A stretch of DNA of 64,000 nucleotides from Anthopleura xanthogrammica. Taxonomy: Eukaryota; Cnidaria; Anthozoa; Actiniaria; Actiniidae. Below are positions 1-11,200 of this stretch, piece by piece (position 1 is the first letter of the stretch; each line of letters starts with the position of its first letter). Location: contig OZ025206.1 of the NCBI GenBank assembly GCA_964019055.1, positions 16,837,291 through 16,901,290 of the forward strand, written 5' to 3'. The notes beneath the pieces are model-generated. The model did no database searches. It had not been told where the DNA came from and saw only the letters and a list, made by a program, of their open reading frames with translations. A program made the position numbers and the translations under genes.

Positions 1-239
1 CAAGGTAAGATTATATATAGAAGCAAAACATAGCAACAACAGCGGTTATCCCATTTTATGCATACCAGTCTGTAGTATGTGCAGCAAAGTGGTTGACAAT
101 GGTGATGGTTGTTGTTGATGTTTCCAATTATTATCATCAATCTAATCTAGATTTTAGCTTGCAGCCAAATTTTAAGAAATAAAATTATAGCTTTTTCTGG
201 GTTCAGCTTTCATCTGTTCAATAATCAGGGACTGTGGAG

Positions 240-350
240 CATCCTAGCTAAAAAGCGGTGGGCTAAGATTGGAAAATATAAGAGATAAGTATGGGAAAAG
301 GGAAAAAGTGGTAGGGCTATAGCATTATAACCAGCACCTCCTCCTCCATG
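240..350 (+). repeat. Dispersed repeat, copy 1 (GGGCTAAGATTGGAAAATAT type)
   Basis: Contains the phrases GGGCTAAGAT, AGTATGGGAAAAGGGAAAAA and GGTAGGGCTATAGC in order, then a pyrimidine-rich CACCTCCTCCTCC stretch. The same phrases recur in the same order near 1537-1693. No coding potential. Confidence 0.5.
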
Positions 351-552
351 GTCCACGGCAATACATCATGCAGGAAGTGATGAAAGCATTATAAAATTAA
401 TGTGAAAGAAGTGCTCATGCATGTCTGAACCATCAATTCCCACACTTCTAATGTGCTTTAAAATGGGCAGAATAAAGCTGAACCTATTTGATTTATAATA
501 GACTTAATATAAAGAAAAAACTCAAAGGTTACACTTCTTTGTGAAACAGGCT

Positions 553-730
553 GTACCCTGGTGCAAATCCTACACAGGATCCTGTAGGATCCTATAGGAT
601 CTTGTTTAGGAATAGGATCCTGAGTAAGACCTTGCTTAGGAACAGGATCCTAGTTAGGATCCTGAGTAGGATCCTGGTAAGATCCTGGTAGGATATTGTA
701 GGATCCTGTGTAGGATTTGCACCAGGGTAC
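553..730. mobile_element. Fold-back element, GGATCC-rich, perfect 30-bp terminal inverted repeats
   Basis: The 30 bases at 553-582 are the exact reverse complement of 701-730. The interior consists of repeated GGATCC-type units (AGGATCCT with spacers) and is itself partly palindromic. There is no coding capacity. It abuts the OXNAD1 terminal exon. It looks like a MITE or fold-back element; no clear target duplication is visible beyond single bases. Confidence 0.75.
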
Positions 731-1015
731 TTGTATATGTGGTCCATTCACTTATACAGCACAGTTCTAGACCAATCAGAGCATGAGGATTACAGTTTCC
801 TTCCTCCAATGCTCATACATAACCTCCATGGTTTTTATTTCATTCATGAAGGCAGAAAAACCAAAGAAACATTGAAGATAGCCCTATCTCAGCTGAACAT
901 CAGTACACTCAAAGTCTTCATTTGTGGACCACAGCCTATGATAGAATCTATGGTAGCTACTCTTCTAGAACTTGGTATAAATATCAGCAATATTCACTTT
1001 GAGAAATGGTGGTGA
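726..1015 (+). CDS. OXNAD1: OXNAD1-like oxidoreductase, terminal exon (partial gene)
   Basis: This is the last coding exon of a gene whose earlier exons lie before the window. The open frame ends at TGA 1013-1015. It encodes the C-terminal part of a ferredoxin-reductase-type NAD-binding domain: the motif FICGPQPM (nucleotide-binding CGPxPM signature) is followed by a terminal FEKWW, which matches the characteristic end of OXNAD1 (oxidoreductase NAD-binding domain-containing protein 1, a predicted mitochondrial FAD/NAD protein). The window begins CAAG/GTAAGA, which looks like the donor end of the preceding exon. The exact 3' splice site is uncertain: CAG at 723-725 lies inside the terminal repeat of the fold-back element at 553-730, while a pyrimidine-richer CAG lies at 547-549, but reading from there in this frame meets TAG at 689-691. 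Family identity is fairly sure, the exon start is not. Confidence 0.75.
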
Positions 1016-1461
1016 TCAATGTATGTCATGTTGCCATAGCAACTGGACACTTGGGGGTTGGTCTTAATATGTTATGTTACACAATCATGAAGATTATGAT
1101 TTAGACAGGTTGGTGAAGGGGGTATTGATCACAAATCATGGATAATTTTTTCATAAATTTACAAACCCTGAAAATACAATTGATGAAAAGGCTCCATATC
1201 GCTCCATACAGGGATTCTGAATTTGATAAGAATTTTCATGAAAACTAATGCAAAATCATAAACCATGGTCTTCAAAATCAACAGGGGGATGAAATTCATG
1301 AATCACAGACTTAATTGTTTTTATTTCGTGAATCACAGTCCCAAAAAAACAAATCACAGTGAGTCAGACACAGAAAACCCCTTCATCACCCTGTATAGAG
1401 GGACTTGGAGGCATGATGGTCACATCTACTAGTAGTATACTAATACTAGTATTAAAGCATC

Positions 1462-1467
1462 AATAAA
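1462..1467 (+). promoter_or_regulatory. Possible polyadenylation signal of OXNAD1
   Basis: AATAAA about 450 bases after the OXNAD1 stop codon; another plus-strand AATAAA lies at 1858-1863. Position only; no transcript evidence. Confidence 0.25.
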
Positions 1468-1536
1468 TTCATGATGTTCTACAGAAAATTCTCTATTTGA
1501 AACAAAGTGAGTTGCATCTTGCAGATATGTCCAGGG

Positions 1537-1693
1537 ACCACCGAGCACCCTAAAAAGTGGTGGGGCTATATGAGAGACGAGTATGGAAAAAAGTGGTGGG
1601 GCTAAGATATTCGAAAGTAAGAGACTAGTATGGGAAAAGGGAAAAAATGGTAGGGCTATAGCCCTACCAGCCCCTCCCCCTCCGCTGTCCCTT
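1537..1693 (+). repeat. Dispersed repeat, copy 2, internally duplicated
   Basis: Second copy of the repeat seen at 240-350, with the AGTATGGGAAAA and GTGGGGCTA phrases present twice, ending in GCCCCTCCCCCTCCGC. It lies between the convergent OXNAD1 and ABCG genes. Confidence 0.5.
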
Positions 1694-1816
1694 AATTGTC
1701 TAGTACGAAATTAGCAGAAAAAGCTTTTCCCCTTTTTTAAAATCAGCTCTGCCTTTTTCACCCTGTTGCACACAGTGAGATTTCTATTTAAAAATGTAGT
1801 TACAATAATTGTATGT

Positions 1817-1822
1817 TTTATT
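1817..1822 (-). promoter_or_regulatory. Possible polyadenylation signal of the ABCG gene
   Basis: TTTATT on the plus strand reads AATAAA on the minus strand, about 440 bases beyond the ABCG stop codon. It lies within 50 bases of a plus-strand AATAAA at 1858-1863, so the two convergent transcripts may overlap. Confidence 0.3.
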
Positions 1823-1976
1823 TTCAAATCAATGGTATAAAGATTATTTATCTGTATAATAAAAAATGTATTTTACAACAAAAATGGTACATTACATTAT
1901 AAGAAAATCTTTTATGAGAATAACATTTTCTTTTTTTGAATATCCTATAAATTAATCATAGCTGTAATAATAGCTG

Positions 1977-2154
1977 TTACAGGGCGAATCGAAAAACTGT
2001 GGGCACCTAGAAATATTCCAGGAATGTTCTATTGTTCTTTGGCCAATCAGAAATGACTCCTTAACCACAAGATGATGGAAAGATAACAATAATGCTTCTG
2101 ATTGGTTAAGAAACATTCTTGAAATATTTCTGGTTTTTCGATTCGCTCTGTAAT
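1977..2154. mobile_element. MITE with TTACAGRGCGAATCGAAAAAC terminal inverted repeats
   Basis: The left end TTACAGGGCGAATCGAAAAA pairs with the right end TTTTTCGATTCGCTCTGTAA, and the pairing continues inward through GAAATATT and GGAATGTT. About 178 bp, with no coding capacity. It lies in the 3' intergenic space between OXNAD1 and ABCG. Confidence 0.7.
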
Positions 2155-2259
2155 AAAGTACATGATCACATACGAGTCATTAAACTCCTAATCATGGGTA
2201 TATATGCACATGAAGATTTAATATATGGTGGTGGTTATAATCATGTAGTGTACATGTGA

Positions 2260-5200
2260 TCACTGAGTTTTGCTTGATCTTCGAAGAAGCAAAAGGAAAG
2301 CAAGGATACGGAAGCCAACAAAGAGAGCCAGGAGGGCATAGATGTCAATCATAAATGTATCCTGGAAACAAACAAAGCAAAATAGCATCAATTCATTCTT
2401 TATTAGATGCATAAAATAAATATAGAGGAAATCGGAAAAAATAACCGCAGCTGCAACAAACATACAACCATATAAAGAACCATGGACTTAAAGAAACAAA
2501 TTGAGTAACATCAACCAGTTTATAAGCCGAGTGAGAATCAAACCCAATACCTTCAGGTTTCTCTGCTCTACCAACTGAGCTATCAGCCCTTGTTGGGAAG
2601 AGTGCATGAGTTGACTCCTAGCTCAGTTGGTAGAGCAGCAGTCTAGAAACCCGAAGTTTGTGGGTTTGATTCCCACTCAGCCTGGATTTTTTCAAATCTG
2701 GGCTCAAATCTGGGCTTAACTGGTCAACATTACTTATTAAAGAACGGACCCATCTAAAAATTCTAACAGTGTTATAGTTTGTCCAGTAAGAATTCCAGAT
2801 TGGAATGGTCAATTCAAGATAATATATAAAATTATATAATTATTAAATAAATCACTTTTTAATACATAGTGGAATACAAATTCAGTATATGTATACTGAT
2901 TTCCCATTTGGCCTACTAAGCTGTCAATCACACTCACTACCACGACATTAAATATTCAATGCATACTGAACTGACTCAACTCACATGTTGATTTTTACAG
3001 AGGGAGGAAAAGCAGAGAACCCAGAGGAAAACCCCTTGTGGCACAGGAGAGAATGACACATCAAACAAACTCAACTCAACTCAGAGTTGGGGCTCGTACC
3101 CAGGCCACAGTGGTGGTGGTGGTGGGAGGGGGGTAAACCACTATGCCATCCACCCAATCACAGTCGTTTTATGCCATAATGTAAATAGCAAATTGATGTC
3201 ATACCTTCCTAAGACCAAGAAAATTAATGGCTGCATCACCATTGGGTATGCAGAGTGATTCCGCTGCTGTTTTATTACCACTACAGTTATCTAAAAATAA
3301 TAAATAAATGGTAAGTGGAAATGGCAACAATGTCGGGATTCTTTTTTCTCCATTTGAGGTAATATTTGTTTCACCACCCTAACCCCTGTATGGCATGTTA
3401 TGAGTAGCACATCTAGGGGAGGTATACTGAGTTCTTTGCACCCTATTCCAGTCTAGGAATGCCTTGAAAATGTGGGAAAAAGCTATAATTTCTCTATGAA
3501 CGTAAATTTTTCACGGAGACAACTAGTTATACTCTTGGCACGAAATCCTTTGTTTCTACCTTAATACCCTGGAGACAGCCTCGCATGAATATTCAATTCA
3601 GGCTTGCCTTATGGATCATCTTCTAGTGGCCCCAACCTTGCCCAAATGAGGGCCTTGTTATAGTGCACATTTTAAAGAAAAGAAAAACGTTACAGAGTAG
3701 GCTAATCAGTTCCACTTGATGGCAATATACCTGGGGATTTAAAAAAGTCTGTGATAGAACCCCTATTACTGTTTTATCTTACACTGTTGCAAAACATACC
3801 TATTGGTCCATAACCTTTCCACTGGTTTACAATGAGCAGCTCAAAACCGTATCTAAACCAGGATATGTACTTAATCCAAAGGAAGTAAACAGGAACAGTA
3901 CTGAAGACATGAAGAAAGATACATGCAGGTCAGAACGCTGTTGGCAAAACATCTTCCTTGTGCAGATGCACAATGCAGTAAACCTGCAAAATTCCTCTTA
4001 ACACTGTATCTTGAACCTTCATTTTTCAAGATATATTTTGATAAATATCTTGTTATTTTTGCTCTCCCAACAGTTATGCAATTAATCCATGATATGTGAC
4101 AAAAGTGGATGAAGCAGGGCCATAGCACCCACAGGGGGGGGGGGGGGGGGGCAGTCCCCCCAGTCCCCCCAGTCCCCCCCAAAAAGTAAGGGCATCAAGA
4201 AATAAATATTCATTTTTTGTGATCATGGAGTGAGGAGTGATTTTGTGCCCCCCTCCCCCCACCTCAGTTTTTTGAGGCTTGCTACGGCCCTGTGAAGATG
4301 AATCCAACTGAAGTGCTGAGGTGCTAAGAATAACATGAAAACTGCTAGACTTTTTAGTTGATCAATTTCATTAGCTATTCATCAAGTGGCCATAATGCAG
4401 CATAATTCACCCCTGTTTCACCAACCAGATTTTACTTTATCGCAGCTTTGCACTTACGAGTCTTTGAGGAAAAATCCACCGAATAACATCAAAGGCAGCA
4501 TCAATGGAGGCCCCAGGGCCGATGCTCCTTCCACAGATGGTGACAAACTAGATATGACATATCCTGCAATAAAATGCACACAAAATAATAACCCTGCTTA
4601 ATGCTGACATTAATGCTCAGATATACAACTGTATGTGCAGCTGTTGCCTGCAACCATGAAATTGTGCCCATATCTATAAATGCTGCATGCAACACTGCAG
4701 TAGAATGGATATATTTACTTCTTCAATGGTATTCACAAAAACTTTTATCGTGTGACATGTTTCCAACATTTCTGACAATGGTGTGATGTTCTCAGCCATA
4801 CTTACCATATGAAATAGCTACGTTTGTTAATGCAGTTAGAATGGCAAAAGCATAGATGAAGGGAAGTAGTTCTGGCCGAAGACCTGTTAAGATAGTACAA
4901 AAACAATGCTTACCACTCGATAGTTTAAACTACTTTAACGACCACTGCACACTTAACTAAACTAAGGTGCAATCACATGATGTGATTTTTCATGTGACGT
5001 TGTGTGACCACTCATACAACATATTTGCATGCAAAGTCGCAAAAAGTAGAAACGTGTGCAACAACATGATTCCAACAAGAAAGACGTCGAAAATTTTGAT
5101 TGGTCGATGAGTAGATGCAACATACCTATCATCCAATAAGATACAGATGTCAGTAGAAGGGGCGACAAGATGAAAATAGGAAGCTGAAAGGTAGAATAAA

Positions 5201-8200
5201 ATGACTTCAAAACGGTGAGTGAGTGTTCCATGTGAGTGAAGGAATGGGGTAACCCCTCACTCCCAAGAGCTAAAACCTTTTATTGCAGGTCATGATACAG
5301 GAAGTCATTGCATAGCTATAGCCAGAGAGGCTAATGTTGAAGCATACGACACACTACACACTCATTAACACTGCATTCAATATTCTAACATGGTAGCTAT
5401 TTCAAATATTCTGATAAAACCCTCCGATAGTTCAGTCTTCTAGTTGCTTCTATTAAGACCATAACGAAACGGTCACGAAGAGACGACAAAAGCTGTAATG
5501 AGAGTCAATTTCTTAGGATGGGAAAACGGGACTGCACTGCTGAATTAGTGCAGATTTAACATGACTGTGAAAAGTCATGGTTACGGCGCAGCGCGTAAAC
5601 GTAAACAGCACGGATTCAAAAGTTTTCATACACGTAATTGACACAGTCACTGCAAGGAGCAGTCCGTGCCTTGAGTTTCTCATAGTCATTCGAAAACTGC
5701 TCTAATGTCATCCTTTTAACCAATCACAGCATGCGATCACTGGCCATCCACTTGGAATACTTGAATACTGTACAGTCACAGCACGGCTTGTCCACACCAC
5801 ACGTTTTTTTACAACCAGACAAAATTTACATGATCAAAGCAACTTTCCATCTGAACTCTTGTTCTTGGCCATTAGAACGATGCGCACGGATATAGTAACG
5901 CTACAAACGAGGGTGCGCGCGACGTTAAAGGCGCGAACACGCCAGTGCAACATTGCGCGCAATAATTCCAGACAATGTTACTGAAGTAGGATCGTTTTCT
6001 ACTTCAGCAACATTGCGTGCAACAAATTGCGTCGTGTGACACGTCTAGTGACATTGAATGTTGCACTGTGTGTACGTAGCTTAATGCTTGCTCAACCACG
6101 ACATGTGGAATCTCTAGTTAGGCGAGGAAAGAGTAGAACAAGCCATACCTCGGCGAGAGTCTTCGATAAGAAGTACACATCTGTCCTATACATGCCGTTC
6201 TTGTGGTCTCGTAAAAATACCGGTAGCTCTGCAGGAAAAACCTTAGAAAAAGAAGGAAAAAAGCAATTGGATCAGCTGTGAATCACTTGTGGATTTTTAA
6301 CAATCTTTTGTTGTCGCTCTTTTGCTGCTGTATTTGTTGTTATTGCTACTGTTGTTGTTCAGTTGTTGTTGTTGCTGCTGCTGTTGCTATTGTTGTACAA
6401 TTACACAAAGACTTACAAAAATGACTCCTTGAAGGCCTGAAAATGACACGGAGGTAACGAGAAAGAAGATTGCACCCGAGAGGTTCTGTACGCCACTAGT
6501 GTTGATTGGTGTTTGAAGGTAAATCAGGCCGGCAATCAGTCCTGTGATCTATGGTACAGAACAAACACATTATCATGATTAGGACTGAACGAAAGACCCT
6601 ATTGAATTGGGCGTACGTACTATTTTCCCATTTGACATCACATGTCATCAATTTTCTTGAGAATAATCCTCCGTCCACACTATAAATGCGTTTTCGCTCA
6701 AAAATTCGTTTTGCTCTTGTATTCACACTAAAACGATCGAAAACGATCTCCAGAGAGGAGACATTTGAAAACGGAGGCCTATTGCCCCGGGGGTACTTCG
6801 GGTCGTTTCATACGGGGATGCTCCGCCTGGACTCTCAACCCCTTACCCTTTTATATACCAAATTTCAGCAAAAATGTACCCCTTTTATATACCTTTTTGC
6901 CTGAAAAGGTACCCCTTTCATAAACCTTTGAAGAAAATCTACCCCTTTTTATACCAAAACTCACAAATTTCCACCCCTTTGCTATTCGTGCGGCCTGAAA
7001 AAAGTACCCCTTTCGGGCGGAGCATCCCCGTATAGTCCATTATAGGAAGTACCCCCCCCCCCCCCGGGCCTATTGCATTAGTATGAACAGGCGAAAACGT
7101 AGGCTTTGACGAAGATGACGATATTGTACGTCTGTGATCTTATCTGCGTGGCCTAATGCGTTTTACGTTTTCCTCGAAAACGCATACATTGAAAACGCTC
7201 TCCAGAGTAGAGACATTTGAAAATGGTGGTCTACTGTATTAGTGTGCACGCGAATCTTTTGATGCGTTTTCAGTGATAAACGAAAACGGAGCGTTTAAAA
7301 ACACATTATTGTGGACTGGGCCTTAGTGTGGACACTTCTGTATGAAAATGCTAGTGTGGACGCGAAGCTGTAGATGCGGTTTTTTTAAGACCAAAACTAC
7401 TCTCTGTAATCCAGTAACCTGAAAATACCATCTATTTTGATCAATAACTCGATTGTCTGCACAGAATCAAACATTTCATATATTCGACTCACAATACTCT
7501 GTATCAGCCTGATTCTAGACATAATCTTGTCTCTCTGTGCGCCTATCCAGCTTCTCCATAGTACGGCTCTGAACTGTGTGCACCAAGATGCCTTGTACCT
7601 ATTAATAACATTAATGAACAACCGCTGAGCTGAAATAATTCAGGGTACAGCTAGAGTAAGATTTTCCAGATTGAACTGGTATTAACCGGTGGTATTAATT
7701 AAGCACGTTGGTTAAGCACGGAGAACTTGAAGAAAACCCCTGGAATCAAGGGAAACAAGAACCTCTGCCCACTTCCGAGATATGCTTCGGTTGTCACGCA
7801 AAAAGGCTTCAATGTGAAGCTCAGTGCTAAATGTTCAGTGATTCGTGACAGGAGAAAAGAAAATTTAGCACGGAGCCTCGTACTGAAACCTTTGCGTGTG
7901 ACAAGTGAAGCTTATCTCGGACGTGGGCTATGATATGGAATTGACCTCTATATAGTGGCGAAAGTCCAACGCTGTACCGCTGTACCGCCCTGAGTATGAA
8001 GGATAGGCTCAGTTCAAACATTGCTCTTCACATGAGCCGTACCTAATGACGTCAAAGAAGACCGCTTTATTATCCATTGTTTTCAATGAGTTCGGCTCAT
8101 GAGAAGATCGACGTTTGAACCGGGCCTCAGGTATATGATCAGTCAGTGGACAGAACTGGTCGTCGAGGGATTTCAGCCACATGTTCAACACCAGGTTATG

Positions 8201-11200
8201 TACATACTTACACTAGACAAGTTTACAAGGTAGACTACGAAGTATTTGGAAAATAAGTGAGTCTATAAGACTTACGGTTGATGAGATACAACTTCGTCAT
8301 CAGAAAATGAATTCTGAAAATAAAAGGGGCAGTTGTCAATCATTTTAAGGAATTTGGAATTTATTGAGGTGAGATGTTAGTAAAATGTTCGGGCAGACGC
8401 TGCAGGATCCAAGTGTTGAGCTGTAGATACTGTAAATCTAGTTTTAAAGATCATAGGGAGGTATAACTATGTGATACCGAAAAGCCTTGCCTGGCTCTTA
8501 TTTTATGAAAATATTATATCAAAATCACGGGAATATATATCTAAATTGAGAATTTCGTATGAGTGAAATATGATAAATTCATAGCCACACAGTATCAGTA
8601 ACCGTAACCGTAACTACTCGCTGTGATTGGTAGAATTACTGGAAGACAATGAGAAGCCCAATCAATGCTGCGACATATCGTAACGTGTACGTGCAGCAAG
8701 TCGTACTATAGGTTTCCCCATACGATAACCGCTATAGACCCCTTGCACGTGATGTCAGAGCAGCTCAATTTGGAGGACAAAAGAATAGGTTTCCGATTAT
8801 CAGGAGATTGAAATTCTTTTGTTTTGTCCTCCAGAATGATCTGCTTTGACGTCACGTGCAAGGGGTCTATAAGTTGTATTACAATAAATTTGAATTCTTT
8901 CATTTGGCAATGTTCAAGTCAAGTCTTTTCAGTCGAGCTTATGTTTCTGTTGAGGTGATTAGTTTGTGCCGTACTACAAAAAGAGCCAAAACCCGTAATA
9001 CGAAGCCAAACCACTACATAGTGGCTGCACAACATGCAGTACCTTTGCCACTAGACTGCATGCAGCAGTGACGTCGCCTCATGAAGAAAAGGTCACGCGA
9101 ACTCACCTTTCTGTTGCTTTCATTTTCTTTTTCGAGTTTTTCTTGGTCATCATGGAAATCACATATTTGCTGCAAAAAGATCAAAGATTATTACGATCTA
9201 AAATTAAAAAATCATTTACCCATTACCGAAACGAAACCTACAACCGTGAAGCACTGGCGCGAGAGAGCCTCTGGAACCCAGGGTAGCTCACATTGGGTAT
9301 TGGAAAGACTCTAGATCTGGTGTGTCTCTTGTATTTCCCTACCTTAGTTTTCTCTCGACACTGTTCTTCTTGGCCTGGAACAATCGCCAGCAACTGAACA
9401 AAGAAGTCCGCAGGGTTGAAGTTTGATGGACACATGTAACCAAGACTACAAGAACAATTAATGAAAGATGCTGATTATTAGGAGACCTGCTGCTGCTGCT
9501 GATGATGATGACTGATAATAGGTGAAAGCGCTAGAGGTGCGATGTGCGCTCCTTATGCACTACCTAGAGCTTTGTGTGTTTTTGTAGGTTCGATACTCGT
9601 GTAAAATATAGTTGTTCTTGGGCTTCTCCTGTGGTTCAAGGGTTATTTTCCTATGCAAAAAACCTTCACTTTTTCGGGTTCACTTTAATAATAACTGGTA
9701 TGCATGTTGTAGGAAAGGCAGAAGCTAAGAAATTGAATACAAATAATTTGAGAGTTCCATGGTATGCCACTCAAAACCATTGTATTCAACTAGTATTCAA
9801 CTGTAAGAGTGTTTGACAAACGTTGACAAATGAATGCCTGCCTTCAGTTTCTTAGTAGTTGATTGATGCATCACAACATGACAGACTTACTCTGCAAAAT
9901 ATGGGACCGCCTTATTCAAAGGTCCAAGATATGCAGCACGTCCTTCGGCCATGAGCAACACACTAGAAAATTCACAAAGAATAAAATAATAGAGTTGATG
10001 AACAAAAAAACAAGATGTAAAGATGGTCTATTATTGCAGGTTAACACTCAGAGACCCTTGTGTGCAGCTTTGTAAATTTCATACACAGTTTTGCTTGATG
10101 CAAAGGTGTAAAAGTTCTGTTGTTCATAACATTGAAAACGTCCTGCTCCCACTTATGCAATGAAATTCCATTCACAGTTTTGCACGAAGCAGAGAGGTTA
10201 CACTGAAAGTTCACATCTGGGACTGTTGAGTGCAGCTTTGCAAATGAATGACAGGATAGGATGTAGGACAGGATAGGATCTACAACAGGATATCGATGGA
10301 GGGGGGGGGGGGATTAGGCCCCTGGCCCCTGGCAATGCCCCTGACACTGCCAAAACAGAATAAAAATCTACTTGGTTAAAGCTGCATGCACACATCTACA
10401 GCAGTGGTTGGAGCATTAGGAGTACTTCTAGTAGTCTGCATGACAGAATACTTTAGTACTCAGTCTAAGTTTTCTCAGTTTGTTGTCTTTTTGCAGTCTA
10501 ATAAAGTCAAAAGAGTTTTTACCTGGAGAACATAGCATATACTTCAGAAGAAGGTTGGTGAATAGTACAAACTATGGTTCTTCCTTGTGATGCCAGTCGT
10601 TGTAAAGTGGACACTACAGATTGGGCCATAAAGGAGTCCAGACCAGAAGTGGGTTCATCAGCAAACAGAATTGAAGGGTCAGTCAGTACCTGGAGGCAAA
10701 TGATAAAGACTAATGATAAAATAGTAGTCTGTTGATCTGTCTCATTGCCTGTGTCTGCTGGTTTGTCTGTTCATCTGACAGTTTGTCTGTCCTAAAGAAT
10801 ATTTATATTTCTGTCTGCATATTTGTCTGTCTGTCCATCTTTCTATCTGCTTTTCTATCTGCCCCCTGTTGGTCAAGTTGGTCAGCCAGATGGATGGTCA
10901 AATGGTCAGTCACTTCACATAATTATAATACTTATGATTGCAAGGAATACAAACCTCAGAAGCAAATGAAAGTCTCTTTTTCTCTCCTCCTGAAATGCCT
11001 CTCATGCGTCCAGGAATTCCTATTAGTGTATCAGCACATTTGACAAGTCCAAGCTGAAAAACAAAGCAAAAGCAATTGGTTGCAAAGCCCAAATCTTGCC
11101 TGCAAGTCATATCCAGTTAGTCAAAAGGTCCCATAAGGGAAGGGTGTGTAAATCGTTTATCCCTATAGTGTCCCTCAAATCAGGGCTCAAAGTAATGGTT

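Noticed and set aside
2612..2684. Functional tRNA gene
   Set aside because: A and B boxes are present but the acceptor and anticodon stems do not pair well.
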